This document shows positions 1 through 8,073 of a stretch of DNA of 64,000 nucleotides, piece by piece (the first letter of the stretch is position 1; every line of letters starts with the position of its first letter). This DNA is from Pseudomonas sp. Irchel 3A7 (lineage in GTDB: Bacteria > Pseudomonadota > Gammaproteobacteria > Pseudomonadales > Pseudomonadaceae), in NCBI RefSeq assembly GCF_900187565.1, contig NZ_FYED01000014.1:62001-126000 (forward strand), in the 5' to 3' direction. Under the pieces are notes generated by a model, which worked only from the letters and a program-made list of their open reading frames with translations, searched no databases and was not told the DNA's origin. The position numbers were made by a program, and so were the translations under genes.

Positions 1-873
1 GCCGAAAAACTGCAATCGCTCGCCGCGCAGTTGGACGTTCCTTATCGCGTGTTCAGCCCTGATGCCCAGGCAGCGAATGCACTGGAGGGCATCGCGGTGC
101 TGCTGAACTTCGCAGGGCCGTTCGCTCATACGGCGGACGTTTTGATGCAGGCGTGTATCAACGCTGGCGTCGACTACCTGGACATCACGGCGGAGATCAA
201 CGTCTATCGGCAGGCGGAGCAACTCGGCGCCCAGGCCACCGGGGCGGGGGTCATGTTACTGCCCGGTGTCGGCTGGGATGTGGTGCCCACGGATTGCCTG
301 GCAATGCAGGTCGCCAGACGTGTGCAGGAACCGCATTCACTCAGGATCGCACTGCAAGTCGCAGGTTCCATGTCACGGGGATCGGCCCTGAGTGTCAGCG
401 AAATCATGGATGCAGGCCTTCTGGCGCGGGTCGATGGACTGCTGGTTGCAACCCCCGACGCGCCGCCGCGGCACTTCGATTTTGGTGACGGCCCGGTGCT
501 GTGCGCGCCGCTGTCGTTCGGTGACCTGGTGACCGCCTGGCACTCCACCGGCATACCCGACATTGCCATGTATGTGCATGTCAGCGGCGATGCGTTCCCG
601 CAAGGCGATCTGTCGCAATTGCCTGATGGCCCAAGCGTCGAACAACGCGAAGCGCATCGTGCCCGAGCGGTGGTGGAAGTCTCAGGCGATGGCCGCGTGG
701 CGCGCTCGATCATTGAAACCGTCAACGGCTACTCCTACACACCGTTGGTGGCTGTTGAAGCCGCGCGGCGAGTGTTGGAGGGCGATCGACGGCCGGGGTT
801 CGAAACGCCTGCCCGGGTATTCGGCAGCGGATTCGCCGAGACCATCTACGGAACCACCATCACCGAATACTAG
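1..873 (+). CDS. Saccharopine dehydrogenase-like / trans-acting enoyl reductase family protein (5' end outside window)
   Basis: The reading frame is open from base 1, so the N-terminal dinucleotide-binding part lies upstream and 290 residues are visible. The segment NFAGPF followed by AGVDYLDITAE, and then LLPGVGWDVVPTDCLA, is the pattern of saccharopine-dehydrogenase-like reductases, where a Rossmann domain is followed by a catalytic alpha/beta domain. These proteins reduce C=N or C=C bonds with NAD(P)H; the substrate here cannot be told. The stop lies only four bases from the stop of the convergent HxlR gene. No neighbour suggests lysine metabolism, so a generic oxidoreductase is the safer name. 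Confidence 0.75.
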   Translation, partial: AEKLQSLAAQLDVPYRVFSPDAQAANALEGIAVLLNFAGPFAHTADVLMQACINAGVDYLDITAEINVYRQAEQLGAQATGAGVMLLPGVGWDVVPTDCLAMQVARRVQEPHSLRIALQVAGSMSRGSALSVSEIMDAGLLARVDGLLVATPDAPPRHFDFGDGPVLCAPLSFGDLVTAWHSTGIPDIAMYVHVSGDAFPQGDLSQLPDGPSVEQREAHRARAVVEVSGDGRVARSIIETVNGYSYTPLVAVEAARRVLEGDRRPGFETPARVFGSGFAETIYGTTITEY

Positions 874-877
874 AGCG

Positions 878-1282
878 CTACAACGCTTCGGTGTCGCGTG
901 CATCGAAATCCGCCTGCGCTTGCACCACGGCGTCCACGTAATTGATGGTCCAGGCATGCAAAGCCCTGAACGGTTCCTCCAGCGTGCGGCCCAGCGGCGT
1001 GATGCTGTACTCCACCGCGATCTGCGAGGAGGGGATTACCCGGCGAGCCAGAATGCCATTGCGCTCCAGCCGGCGTAGCGCCTGCGTCAGCGCCTTTTGG
1101 GTGATGCCCTCCAGGCCTCGTTTGAGTTCATTGAAACGCAGTGGCTTCTGGCACAGCGCGGCGAGGATCAGCACTGACCATTTATCCGCGATCTGATCCA
1201 GCAAAAAACGGCTCGAACAGTCGACTTTGGCGTCGGTGTGCGAGCCGGTTTGAGCCGGCGTGCGGTCTCCAATTTCGCCCAT
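878..1282 (-). CDS. HxlR-family transcriptional regulator
   Basis: A 134-residue winged-helix protein. After a short N-terminal tail comes a conserved Cys (DCSSRFLLDQIADKWS), then LRFNELKRGLEGITQKALTQALRRLERNGI, the HxlR recognition region, and a wing containing EYSITPLGRTL. A longer reading frame exists, but I take the ATG at 1282 because GGAGG stands seven bases upstream. Members often sense electrophiles or aldehydes through the conserved Cys. It is divergent from the SnoaL-like gene at 1381, and a 10-bp inverted repeat lies between them, so it probably represses that gene and itself. The effector is unknown. Confidence 0.85.
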   Translation of the reverse strand: MGEIGDRTPAQTGSHTDAKVDCSSRFLLDQIADKWSVLILAALCQKPLRFNELKRGLEGITQKALTQALRRLERNGILARRVIPSSQIAVEYSITPLGRTLEEPFRALHAWTINYVDAVVQAQADFDARDTEAL

Positions 1283-1296
1283 GGGGTTTCCTCCGA

Positions 1297-1338
1297 TATA
1301 CCTGATGACTTCAAAGTGCGTAATTGATATCAGGTATA
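1297..1338. promoter_or_regulatory. Probable HxlR operator (inverted repeat)
   Basis: TATACCTGAT at 1297-1306 and its exact reverse complement ATCAGGTATA at 1329-1338 sit in the divergent region between the HxlR gene and the SnoaL-like gene. The centres are 32 bp apart, about three helical turns. The placement fits a dimeric winged-helix repressor acting on both genes; binding is inferred. Confidence 0.55.
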
Positions 1339-1380
1339 CAACAGATACCATGCGGATTCACTTCACTTAAGGCGTCAATC

Positions 1381-1845
1381 ATGTCAGCCACATACTCCCA
1401 GGACACCGCAGACCAGCTCGCGGTGGTGGAAACGCTTTACCGGTTTGCCGCCGGTATCGACTTGCGCGACAACGCCTTGCTTGCATCGGCGTTTACCGAA
1501 GATGCGATATCCGACTTCAGGCCTGCCGCCGCAAAGGCCGGGTTTGAATACCCGGTACTGGCAGGTCGAGAGACTATCGTCGCGGCGCTGTCCGGCTCAC
1601 TCGCGCGGATCGACACCACACACTCGGTCAGCAATCCCCGAGTCAGTGTTGACGGGGATCGGGCGCAGCTTGATGCACTCGTGGAAGCCCAGCACGTGCC
1701 GCAAAATGATCACTCACGCCACTACCTGATGAAGAACCGCTACGACGTAAAGCTGGTGAGAGAAGGCGAGGGCTGGCTCATCCAGAGCGTTACGGTGGAC
1801 AACGTCTGGCGTTCGGGAGATCCGGCCGTGCTTTCTGGGGGTTAG
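1381..1845 (+). CDS. SnoaL-like / NTF2-fold family protein
   Basis: A 154-residue single-domain protein with no signal peptide. The opening pattern (LAVVETLYRFAAGIDLRDNALLASAFTED) and the central THSVSNPRVSVDGDRAQL are typical of the SnoaL-like/NTF2 cone fold. Relatives include polyketide cyclases, isomerases and steroid-type hydratases. The start at 1381 is chosen over an upstream in-frame codon because it matches the family's N-terminus and has AAGG nearby. It is transcribed away from the HxlR regulator and probably controlled by it. The reaction and substrate cannot be deduced. Confidence 0.7.
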   Translation: MSATYSQDTADQLAVVETLYRFAAGIDLRDNALLASAFTEDAISDFRPAAAKAGFEYPVLAGRETIVAALSGSLARIDTTHSVSNPRVSVDGDRAQLDALVEAQHVPQNDHSRHYLMKNRYDVKLVREGEGWLIQSVTVDNVWRSGDPAVLSGG

Positions 1846-2260
1846 AGCAGATCGGTAGAGGAGGATTATCGTTCCTGCGTTCAGGGGTTGAACCGCCTCT
1901 TAAACATCTTCGAGTGTCGCGTGTTTAACGGGTCTTACGCTCATTTCCTGAAAGCTACAAAGCCTTGCGTCGTTGCCTACGGTTACGCCAGAATCCGCCG
2001 GCTTGTGCGCCTGGGGGGCGGCTTCTATTGTTTGCCGGTCGCTGAAAAACAGCGATCGGGTTTGGTAGCCCGGTTTATTCAGGTGCGCAGTGCTGCCTTT
2101 TGCAGAGGCTGATTCGACTCTGCTTTTTATGGTGGCCGTGCGCAGGGCGTCTTCGGATGCGCCGGGTTCCTGGACCGGTCTACCAACCTGTGTATGGTCA
2201 CCACCCTCCGTTTGGTAGCGAAGGATGGTGACTCCCCATTCATATCCAGGAGCTTCATCC
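1846..2260 (+). promoter_or_regulatory. Structured 5' leader of the DUF6124 gene (possible cis-acting RNA)
   Basis: This 415-bp gap has no convincing gene but several strong folds. A 10-bp stem with an AAAAA loop runs 2035-2059. A stem GTCACCACCCT (2197-2207) with AGGATGGTGAC (2222-2232), one mismatch, lies just before the start codon. TTTGGTAG occurs at 2061-2068 and 2211-2218, and CTACCAA at 2180-2186 can pair with either, giving mutually exclusive structures. A 74-codon frame at 1888-2112 overlaps these hairpins and lacks a ribosome site, so I do not call it a gene. A regulatory RNA or a mobile structured repeat are both possible. Confidence 0.4.
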
Positions 2261-2617
2261 ATGTTCAAACCAACACCCAATCCCCCAGACACCGATCCCG
2301 TATCCCCCTACGAACCCGACTCAAAAAAGCTCAACGACGCCGCCGAGCGCGCCCTCGATTTCCACTTCCCCTCGACCGCCGACATCAAGGCCACCCCGCG
2401 TACACCCAGCACGCTGTTTACCGTGAACCCGGAAACCACGACCGAAACGCTGATGGTGTATCTGGTCGAGACACTGGCTTCGGTGGATGTGATGGTGCAT
2501 CAGTTGGTGGACCATCTGGACGGTGGATCGCGCAATGCACTGCTGGGGATTTCCAACAGCATCATGCTGGCGGAGATCACGGCCAATCGGGTGCTGGATC
2601 AGATAGATCCGCCGTAA
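2261..2617 (+). CDS. DUF6124 family protein
   Basis: A 118-residue cytosolic protein beginning MFKPTPNPPDT. This proline-rich start followed by a helical region (ETLMVYLVETLASVDVMVHQLVDHLDG) is a small protein family that I recognise from Pseudomonas, where several copies per genome are common. No catalytic motif is visible. The ATG at 2261 is preceded by AGGAG at good spacing, which decides against an upstream in-frame start. A stable inverted repeat lies directly downstream and the hairpin-rich leader upstream. The function is unknown. Confidence 0.7.
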   Translation: MFKPTPNPPDTDPVSPYEPDSKKLNDAAERALDFHFPSTADIKATPRTPSTLFTVNPETTTETLMVYLVETLASVDVMVHQLVDHLDGGSRNALLGISNSIMLAEITANRVLDQIDPP

Positions 2618-2626
2618 ACGGAATCA

Positions 2627-2737
2627 TTGTAGCGAGGGAGCTTGTCGGAACGCCGCACCGTCCCGTTCGGGTGCGCAGCAGCCGCAGCTTTTTGGGGCCG
2701 CTGCACGACCCAGCGGGAGCAAGCTCCCTTGCCACAA
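2627..2737. repeat. Inverted-repeat element (REP-like pair, GAGGGAGCTTG type)
   Basis: TTGTAGCGAGGGAGCTTG at 2627-2644 pairs with CAAGCTCCCTTGCCACAA at 2720-2737 with two mismatches. It follows the DUF6124 gene and precedes the convergent hydrolase gene, so it may also act as a transcription barrier. The REP family differs from the GTGGGAGCGAGCC elements seen elsewhere in the window. Confidence 0.7.
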
Positions 2738-2764
2738 TTGGATTTTTGCCGGCCATGAAATGGG

Positions 2765-4153
2765 TTAGCCTTTATTCAGCTCCTTCAGTTCTTTTTCTGC
2801 CTTCTCTGCCGCTGTGAAGTGGTGGTTGTAACAAAGGCTGAAGCTGAACCGCAGCTTGGATTCATCCAGGCATTGATCGAAACGAGACTCTCCGTTCGTG
2901 CGTTCGTAGATGGCCTTGCTGACAGCCGTGGACATGAACGCGATCACCGCAGGGTTGAAGATATCGTTGTGGTTATCGATGAAGGAGTCTGCTGTATAGA
3001 TGAAGTTTACCGGCTCATTTCTATAGCAGGGCATGCGCGGTACGTTGGGGTCGCCATTGCTGCCATCAGGTGTGCAGTAGCTTACGAGCTCCCAGTCGCC
3101 GAACTTCGTGTCCTCCAGTACCTTGGGTGTGGCCATCGCCTTGTTGACGACTGTCGCGGAGTCCAGGGCAGTGGGCTGGGGATGTGTTTGCTTAAGGTCA
3201 GGATCTTTGATCAGTGCGGTGTGAAACAGGGTGTAGTTGCCGATGGCGGTGGTGTCCATCTTTTCTTCCCTGATCGAATAGGCCTGGCCGTTGTAGTTTC
3301 TGTTGAGGTCGACCTGGCTCCACGTCAAATTGACCCCCAGCCACTGTCCCGCCGGAAAAGCATAATGGGTGGCTTCGTCCCCCTCCGAACTGATGACGTA
3401 AAGCAGTGGCTGTGCACGCACCTTTGAGGCGCCAACCTTCAGGCTGTTCTCCTTGAGCAGCAGTCCCATGTTGGCTTCAATCGCGGGGTTCAGCATGATC
3501 ACAGCATCGCCGAAAGCTTTTACCGGATGTCCATCCTGTTGATTCTGCAGTCGTTCGAGTAGCTGATCATGCAAGGCACTCAAGGCGATTGCGCCACCGA
3601 AACTGTGGCCGACGATGACTAGATAATTCGTTTCCTGGTTACGGTCGATTTGTTCCAACTGCGTGAGCAATTCGGTGACACCACCGCGGCCGACTTCCTC
3701 CGCTACCGACTTTCGGTCCCAATAGGTAATGTTCTCGCTCCCGAGTCCGTGCAGGGACAAGCCACGCCAACCAACATAGATGCCAACCAACTTGCGATCA
3801 CCCAGTACGCCAGATTTGGATAAGTTGGCGAGCGCTTTGGTGAAACTGGTGACGTTTGGATCTTTCTGCTCGGCGTTGTGCTTCCAACCGTGGATAAAGA
3901 CCACCATGGCGAGTTTGCCGCTGGCGGAATACTTCTCCAGGCGATCGAGCAGCTTTTGTGTTCTCGCCGGGGCGAAATCGTTGCCCCGCTCGCTGTACTC
4001 GACGAAGCCAATCTCGTAGTTAGGATGCTGCTCGTAGTAGCTGTTGCTGCAAGATTCGACTTTGTCGCATGTCGTCACTTTGTCGTCTCGAATCGGGGTG
4101 TTGCCAGTACAGGCGGTCAACAGGCACACACCAAGAATCAGCAGGATCTTCAT
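2765..4153 (-). CDS. Lipoprotein alpha/beta-hydrolase
   Basis: A 462-residue protein. The N-terminus (MKILLILGVCLLTACTGN) is a type II signal peptide with lipobox LTAC, so the mature protein should be anchored to a membrane by a lipidated Cys. VVFIHGWKHN forms the oxyanion-region HG motif and VGHSFGGA carries the likely nucleophile Ser. A downstream Asp/His pair probably completes the triad but I cannot assign it with certainty. The length is greater than a minimal hydrolase because of a long C-terminal part. Start at the second ATG, 4153, gives the cleanest signal peptide. An esterase or lipase is likely; the substrate is unknown. Confidence 0.7.
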   Translation of the reverse strand: MKILLILGVCLLTACTGNTPIRDDKVTTCDKVESCSNSYYEQHPNYEIGFVEYSERGNDFAPARTQKLLDRLEKYSASGKLAMVVFIHGWKHNAEQKDPNVTSFTKALANLSKSGVLGDRKLVGIYVGWRGLSLHGLGSENITYWDRKSVAEEVGRGGVTELLTQLEQIDRNQETNYLVIVGHSFGGAIALSALHDQLLERLQNQQDGHPVKAFGDAVIMLNPAIEANMGLLLKENSLKVGASKVRAQPLLYVISSEGDEATHYAFPAGQWLGVNLTWSQVDLNRNYNGQAYSIREEKMDTTAIGNYTLFHTALIKDPDLKQTHPQPTALDSATVVNKAMATPKVLEDTKFGDWELVSYCTPDGSNGDPNVPRMPCYRNEPVNFIYTADSFIDNHNDIFNPAVIAFMSTAVSKAIYERTNGESRFDQCLDESKLRFSFSLCYNHHFTAAEKAEKELKELNKG

Positions 4154-4159
4154 GATCAT

Positions 4160-4784
4160 TCACCGTGTCAGGTCTATCCGTCGCATGTGAGCGCTCGGAT
4201 ACGGCACGGAGCGGACTCGCGATTAGTGGGAGGTTGACGGTGGGAGGCTGTCACGGAGGATGGGTAGCGGAGCGGCGCGCAATAGAAGTTTTGGTTAGCG
4301 TGGATGGCGGCATGATGAATGTCACTTCAGTCTAGGGTTGCACTATAGGTCGGAAGGGGCGGATCTATTTTGACCTGAGGAGAAAATAAAACTGTCCCTT
4401 TTAATTGCCCCTTTTAATTGATCTCGATATTTCCTTTAGTGGAGCAGAGGGGCAGTCCACGGAGTCTCGATCACTCCATGAAAAGATAGATGACTATGGG
4501 TTGTTTCTTATATCACTCCGCAATTATGTAAATAGGGCGAAGTAATATAGAAAAAGTCCAGGTCGGACTCCCGCTGGCCTGGGCCCTTTAGTGCCTTAAT
4601 TCACTGGCAAGGCATCATTGCCGGGGCTGGAGTAGGCGACTGGTAAAGTGGCGGATTTTGTTTTACCACCTATATTGATCTGGAAGCGTTGATGGGTCAG
4701 GTGAATGATTATGAATGGATTGATCTGGCGCTAAAATTTCAATGGGATCGTAATGGGTGGCTAAGCAGGAATACGGGAGTGATC
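4160..4784. other. AT-rich intergenic stretch with short repeats, no confident gene
   Basis: Base composition drops clearly below that of the flanking genes. CCCTTTTAATTG occurs twice in tandem around 4406-4430. A weak hairpin (CCAGG...CCTGG, 4559-4581) followed on the minus strand by a T-run could be an orphan terminator. No open frame with a ribosome site is seen before the membrane protein at 4785. The region looks like a scar of gene loss or acquired DNA. Confidence 0.4.
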
Positions 4785-5174
4785 ATGGAACTGACTGATG
4801 CAATTTCGTACCTTCGAAACACTACGGATCAGACGCACAAGTTCTGGGGTTATTATCAAGCTGTAACAGCAGCAGCGGTTGCGGTCGCTTGGTCAGTCGA
4901 TGGTCCCGAAGCCGGGTTACTGTTTTGGTTTGTGCTTGGTTATGTAATGTTTTCATTTTTTAATTGTCGGTTGGTTGCCTCGTCGCAGGCGGAAGCAGTA
5001 ATAATTTGGAATTCAATACAAAGCTACAAGGGGCAATTGGCACAGACAGTGCCCACTCAGTTCTCACCACTTTTGGATCTGAACAAGCCGGACAATACAA
5101 GGTTGGTGGTGTTAATGCATATTGTTATAAGTGTCTTCGCAGTGCTGGCTATTATAGCCGGGATAGTATATTGA
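4785..5174 (+). CDS. Small integral membrane protein, unknown function
   Basis: A 129-residue protein I do not recognise. It shows three hydrophobic segments: about residues 22-35, 38-54 (GLLFWFVLGYVMFSFF) and a C-terminal helix ending IAGIVY. A soluble loop of about 45 residues lies between the second and third. The ATG at 4785 has GGGAG six bases upstream; a longer frame back to about 4690 lacks a good ribosome site. Its codon use is AT-richer than its neighbours, and it sits alone between the lipoprotein hydrolase and katG, suggesting acquired DNA. An immunity or stress membrane protein is possible but unsupported. Confidence 0.5.
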   Translation: MELTDAISYLRNTTDQTHKFWGYYQAVTAAAVAVAWSVDGPEAGLLFWFVLGYVMFSFFNCRLVASSQAEAVIIWNSIQSYKGQLAQTVPTQFSPLLDLNKPDNTRLVVLMHIVISVFAVLAIIAGIVY

Positions 5175-5250
5175 GCTGAGGTTGCAGAGGTAGTCCCGCT
5201 GCTCAATTCAAAGAATGCACTGGTCGATCATTCGGGGGGGGGGCGGGAAA

Positions 5251-5288
5251 TAAAATGGCCACCCCGGCATTCAATGCCGAGGTGGCCA
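5251..5288 (-). terminator. Rho-independent terminator of katG
   Basis: On the minus strand GGCCACCTCGGCAT, loop TGA, and ATGCCGGGGTGGCC form a long GC-rich stem (5257-5287, one mismatch) followed by ATTTTATTT. It lies about 20 bases after the katG stop. This is the clearest intrinsic terminator in the window. Confidence 0.9.
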
Positions 5289-5306
5289 AGGGTCTTGCCT
5301 GCTATG

Positions 5307-7562
5307 TCACTTCACATCAAAGCGATCCAGGTTCATCACTTTGGTCCACGCTGCCACAAAGTCCTTCACGAACTTCTCCTTGTTGTCGGCGCTGGCATAG
5401 AACTCCGCCAGCGCCCGCAACTGTGCGTTGGCGCCGAACACCAGATCCACACGGGTTGCAGTCCATTTCGGCTGGCCGGTCTTGCGGTCGCGACCTTCGA
5501 ATTCTTCATTGCTGTCCGAGATGGGTTTCCATTCCACGCCCATGTCCAGCAGGTTGGTGAAGAAGTCGTTGGTCAACGCTTCCTTGCGGGTGGTGAAGAC
5601 GCCGTGGGCGGTTTGGCCGACGTTGGTGTCGAGCACGCGCAGGCCGCCGATGAGCGCGGTCATTTCTGGTGCGGTCAATGTCAGCAACTGCGCCTTGTCG
5701 ATCAACAAATGCTCGGACGATACCTTGTAACGGGTTTTCAGGTAGTTGCGGAAGCCGTCGGCGATGGGTTCGAGGAAGCCGAAAGACTCGACATCCGTCT
5801 GTTCCTGGCTCGCGTCCGTCCGCCCTGGCGTGAATGGCACCGTGACGGTTTGCCCGGCATTCTTCGCGGCTTGCTCGACGCCGGCACACCCGGCCAGCAC
5901 GATCAGGTCCGCCAGCGAAACTTTCTTGCCCCCGGCGTTGAACTCCTTCTGGATGCCTTCGAGTTTTGCCAGCACGTTGGCCAGTTGATCAGGCTGGTTG
6001 GCTGGCCAGGATCTTTGTGGCTCCAGGCGCAGGCGCCCACCGTTGGCGCCACCGCGTTTGTCGGAGCCACGGAAGCTGGAAGCCGCTGCCCAGGCTGTCG
6101 ACACAAGCTGCGAAACGCTCAGGCCCGAGGCAAGGATCTTGCTCTTGAGCGCGGCGACGTCGCTGTCGTTGACCAGCGGATGATCAACCGCTGGGATCGG
6201 GTCTTGCCACAGCAGTTCTTCGTTGGGCATTTCCGGGCCGAGGTAGCGCGAGAGTGGCCCCATGTCACGGTGGATCAGTTTGTACCAGGCGCGGGCAAAG
6301 GCGTCGGCCAGTTGATCCGGGTTCTGCAGGAAGCGCCGCGAGATCGGCTCGTAGATCGGGTCGAAGCGCAGGGCCAGGTCGGTGGTCAGCATGGTTGGGT
6401 TACGGCGTTTGGACGGATCAAAGGCGTCCGGAATAATGCCGGCACCCGCACCGTTTTTCGGTACCCACTGATGAGCGCCCGCCGGGCTTTTCGACAGTTC
6501 CCACTCGAAGCCGAACACGTTTTCCAGAAAATTGTTGCTCCATTTTGTGGGCGTTGTGGTCCAGGTCACTTCCAGTCCGCTGGTGATGGTGTCGGGCCCC
6601 TTGCCACTGCCAAAGCTGCTTTTCCAGCCCAGGCCTTGTTGCTCCAGACCAGCGGCTTCCGGTTCGGCCCCGACGTTATCGGCAGGACCGGCGCCATGGG
6701 TTTTGCCGAAGGCGTGACCACCGGCGATCAGCGCCACGGTTTCTTCGTCATTCATCGCCATGCGGCCGAAGGTTTCGCGGATGTCCAGGCCGGCGGCGAC
6801 CGGATCGGGATTGCCCTCCGGACCTTCCGGGTTCACATAGATCAGACCCATCTGCACGGCGGCCAACGGGTTTTCCAGATTACGACCCTGGTCGGTGCGG
6901 CTGTCCTCGTTTCTCCCGGGTTCGGCCACCAGTGGAACATCGCCGGGTGCCTGCACGGGTTTTTGTGCTTTGTCGTAACGGACGTCACCGCCCAGCCATT
7001 TGTTTTCCGAGCCCCAGTACACGTCTTCGTCCGGTTCCCAGACGTCCGGACGGCCACCGGAGAAGCCAAAGGTCTTGAAGCCCATGGACTCCAGCGCGAC
7101 GTTGCCAGTGAGCACGATCAGGTCGGCCCAGGAAATGTTGCGGCCGTACTTTTGCTTGATCGGCCACAGCAACCGGCGGGCCTTGTCGAGGCTGACGTTG
7201 TCCGGCCAGCTGTTGAGCGGAGCGAAGCGTTGTTGGCCGGAGCCTGCGCCACCGCGGCCGTCACCGGTACGGTAGGTGCCGGCGGCGTGCCAGGCCATGC
7301 GGATGAACAGCGGACCGTAGTGGCCGAAGTCGGCGGGCCACCATTCCTGCGAGTCGGTCATCAGTGCGGTCAGGTCTCTTTTGACGGCCGCAAAATCCAG
7401 CTTTTTATAGGCCTCGGCATAGTTGAAGTCCTTGCCCATGGGGTCGGACAGGGGCGAGTGCTGGTGCAGGATGTTCAGGTTGAGTTGATTCGGCCACCAA
7501 TCGCGGTTCCTTGTGCCACCACCGGCGGCGTGGTTGAACGGGCATTTCGATTCATTTGCCAT
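5307..7562 (-). CDS. katG: Catalase-peroxidase KatG
   Basis: A 751-residue bifunctional haem enzyme that breaks down hydrogen peroxide. The distal pocket RMAWHAAGTYR gives Arg88, Trp91 and His92. The Tyr of MGLIYVNPEG and the Met of RMAMNDEE should form the Met-Tyr-Trp adduct needed for catalase activity. GGHAFGKTHG carries the proximal haem His. Two homologous peroxidase domains are present, with the second haemless as usual, so the length is standard. I choose the ATG at 7562 (MANESKCPFNH), the usual family start, over one nine codons upstream. It is monocistronic, with its own terminator; OxyR control is expected from the family but no site was identified. Confidence 0.97.
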   Translation of the reverse strand: MANESKCPFNHAAGGGTRNRDWWPNQLNLNILHQHSPLSDPMGKDFNYAEAYKKLDFAAVKRDLTALMTDSQEWWPADFGHYGPLFIRMAWHAAGTYRTGDGRGGAGSGQQRFAPLNSWPDNVSLDKARRLLWPIKQKYGRNISWADLIVLTGNVALESMGFKTFGFSGGRPDVWEPDEDVYWGSENKWLGGDVRYDKAQKPVQAPGDVPLVAEPGRNEDSRTDQGRNLENPLAAVQMGLIYVNPEGPEGNPDPVAAGLDIRETFGRMAMNDEETVALIAGGHAFGKTHGAGPADNVGAEPEAAGLEQQGLGWKSSFGSGKGPDTITSGLEVTWTTTPTKWSNNFLENVFGFEWELSKSPAGAHQWVPKNGAGAGIIPDAFDPSKRRNPTMLTTDLALRFDPIYEPISRRFLQNPDQLADAFARAWYKLIHRDMGPLSRYLGPEMPNEELLWQDPIPAVDHPLVNDSDVAALKSKILASGLSVSQLVSTAWAAASSFRGSDKRGGANGGRLRLEPQRSWPANQPDQLANVLAKLEGIQKEFNAGGKKVSLADLIVLAGCAGVEQAAKNAGQTVTVPFTPGRTDASQEQTDVESFGFLEPIADGFRNYLKTRYKVSSEHLLIDKAQLLTLTAPEMTALIGGLRVLDTNVGQTAHGVFTTRKEALTNDFFTNLLDMGVEWKPISDSNEEFEGRDRKTGQPKWTATRVDLVFGANAQLRALAEFYASADNKEKFVKDFVAAWTKVMNLDRFDVK

Positions 7563-7865
7563 GTGTGAGCTACCCTCGGTCGAGTTCATTCAGCTACCCG
7601 GCCCGATGCGGGCCTGGAATAGAAGCGAGCGAAATCAATGACTCAGGTTGCCGGACCCGCATTTCGATCCGTTGATCGTTGTGGTGACGACCCTCACTAC
7701 GCCTGGTCAGTTTCCGACTCATTCTTATCTTCACATCAGGTCTGTGCCGGCCAGACTACGCCGACGCTAAATAAAGGTAGACCCGTAAAGGCAAGTCAGC
7801 TAATAGCGCGAGTATTAGTCGATGATAGGCGCAATCTCTTAGGGGGCTGCGAGGGGAATGGTGCC

Positions 7866-8070
7866 GTCGCTGAAGGAAATGCTGTTCACTTAAGACAAGA
7901 AACCTGTGGCGAGGGGATTCATCCCCGTTGGGCTGCGAAGCGGCCCCCCAGTGCCCGTTCAAATAGACCGTGTTGTCCGGATTAGGGCCGCTTCGCGACC
8001 CAACGGGGATGAATCCCCTCGCCACAAATGTGGGTGCACCGTTAAGTGAACAGCAATGCGTCGCTGAAGG
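7866..8070. repeat. Nested inverted-repeat element (MITE-like)
   Basis: Outer arms GCTGTTCACTTAA (7881-7893) and TTAAGTGAACAGC (8042-8054) are exact reverse complements. Inside, 42-base arms at 7905-7946 and 7985-8026 form a long stem (TGTGGCGAGGGGATTC...). An 11-base direct repeat, GTCGCTGAAGG, flanks the whole at 7866-7876 and 8060-8070. No protein is encoded; frames read through it are artefacts of the inverted arms. The 7563-7865 gap on its katG side shows nothing else I can support beyond the katG promoter region. Confidence 0.65.
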
Positions 8071-8073
8071 GGC

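Noticed and set aside
1888..2112. 74-codon frame before the DUF6124 gene
   Set aside because: It overlaps strong hairpins, has no ribosome site, and is better explained as a structured leader.
5274..7568. 764-codon frame antisense to katG
   Set aside because: A shadow of a GC-rich gene; the minus-strand protein carries all KatG motifs.
7756..8025. 89-codon frame within the element at 7866-8070
   Set aside because: It is formed by the inverted arms and has no ribosome site.
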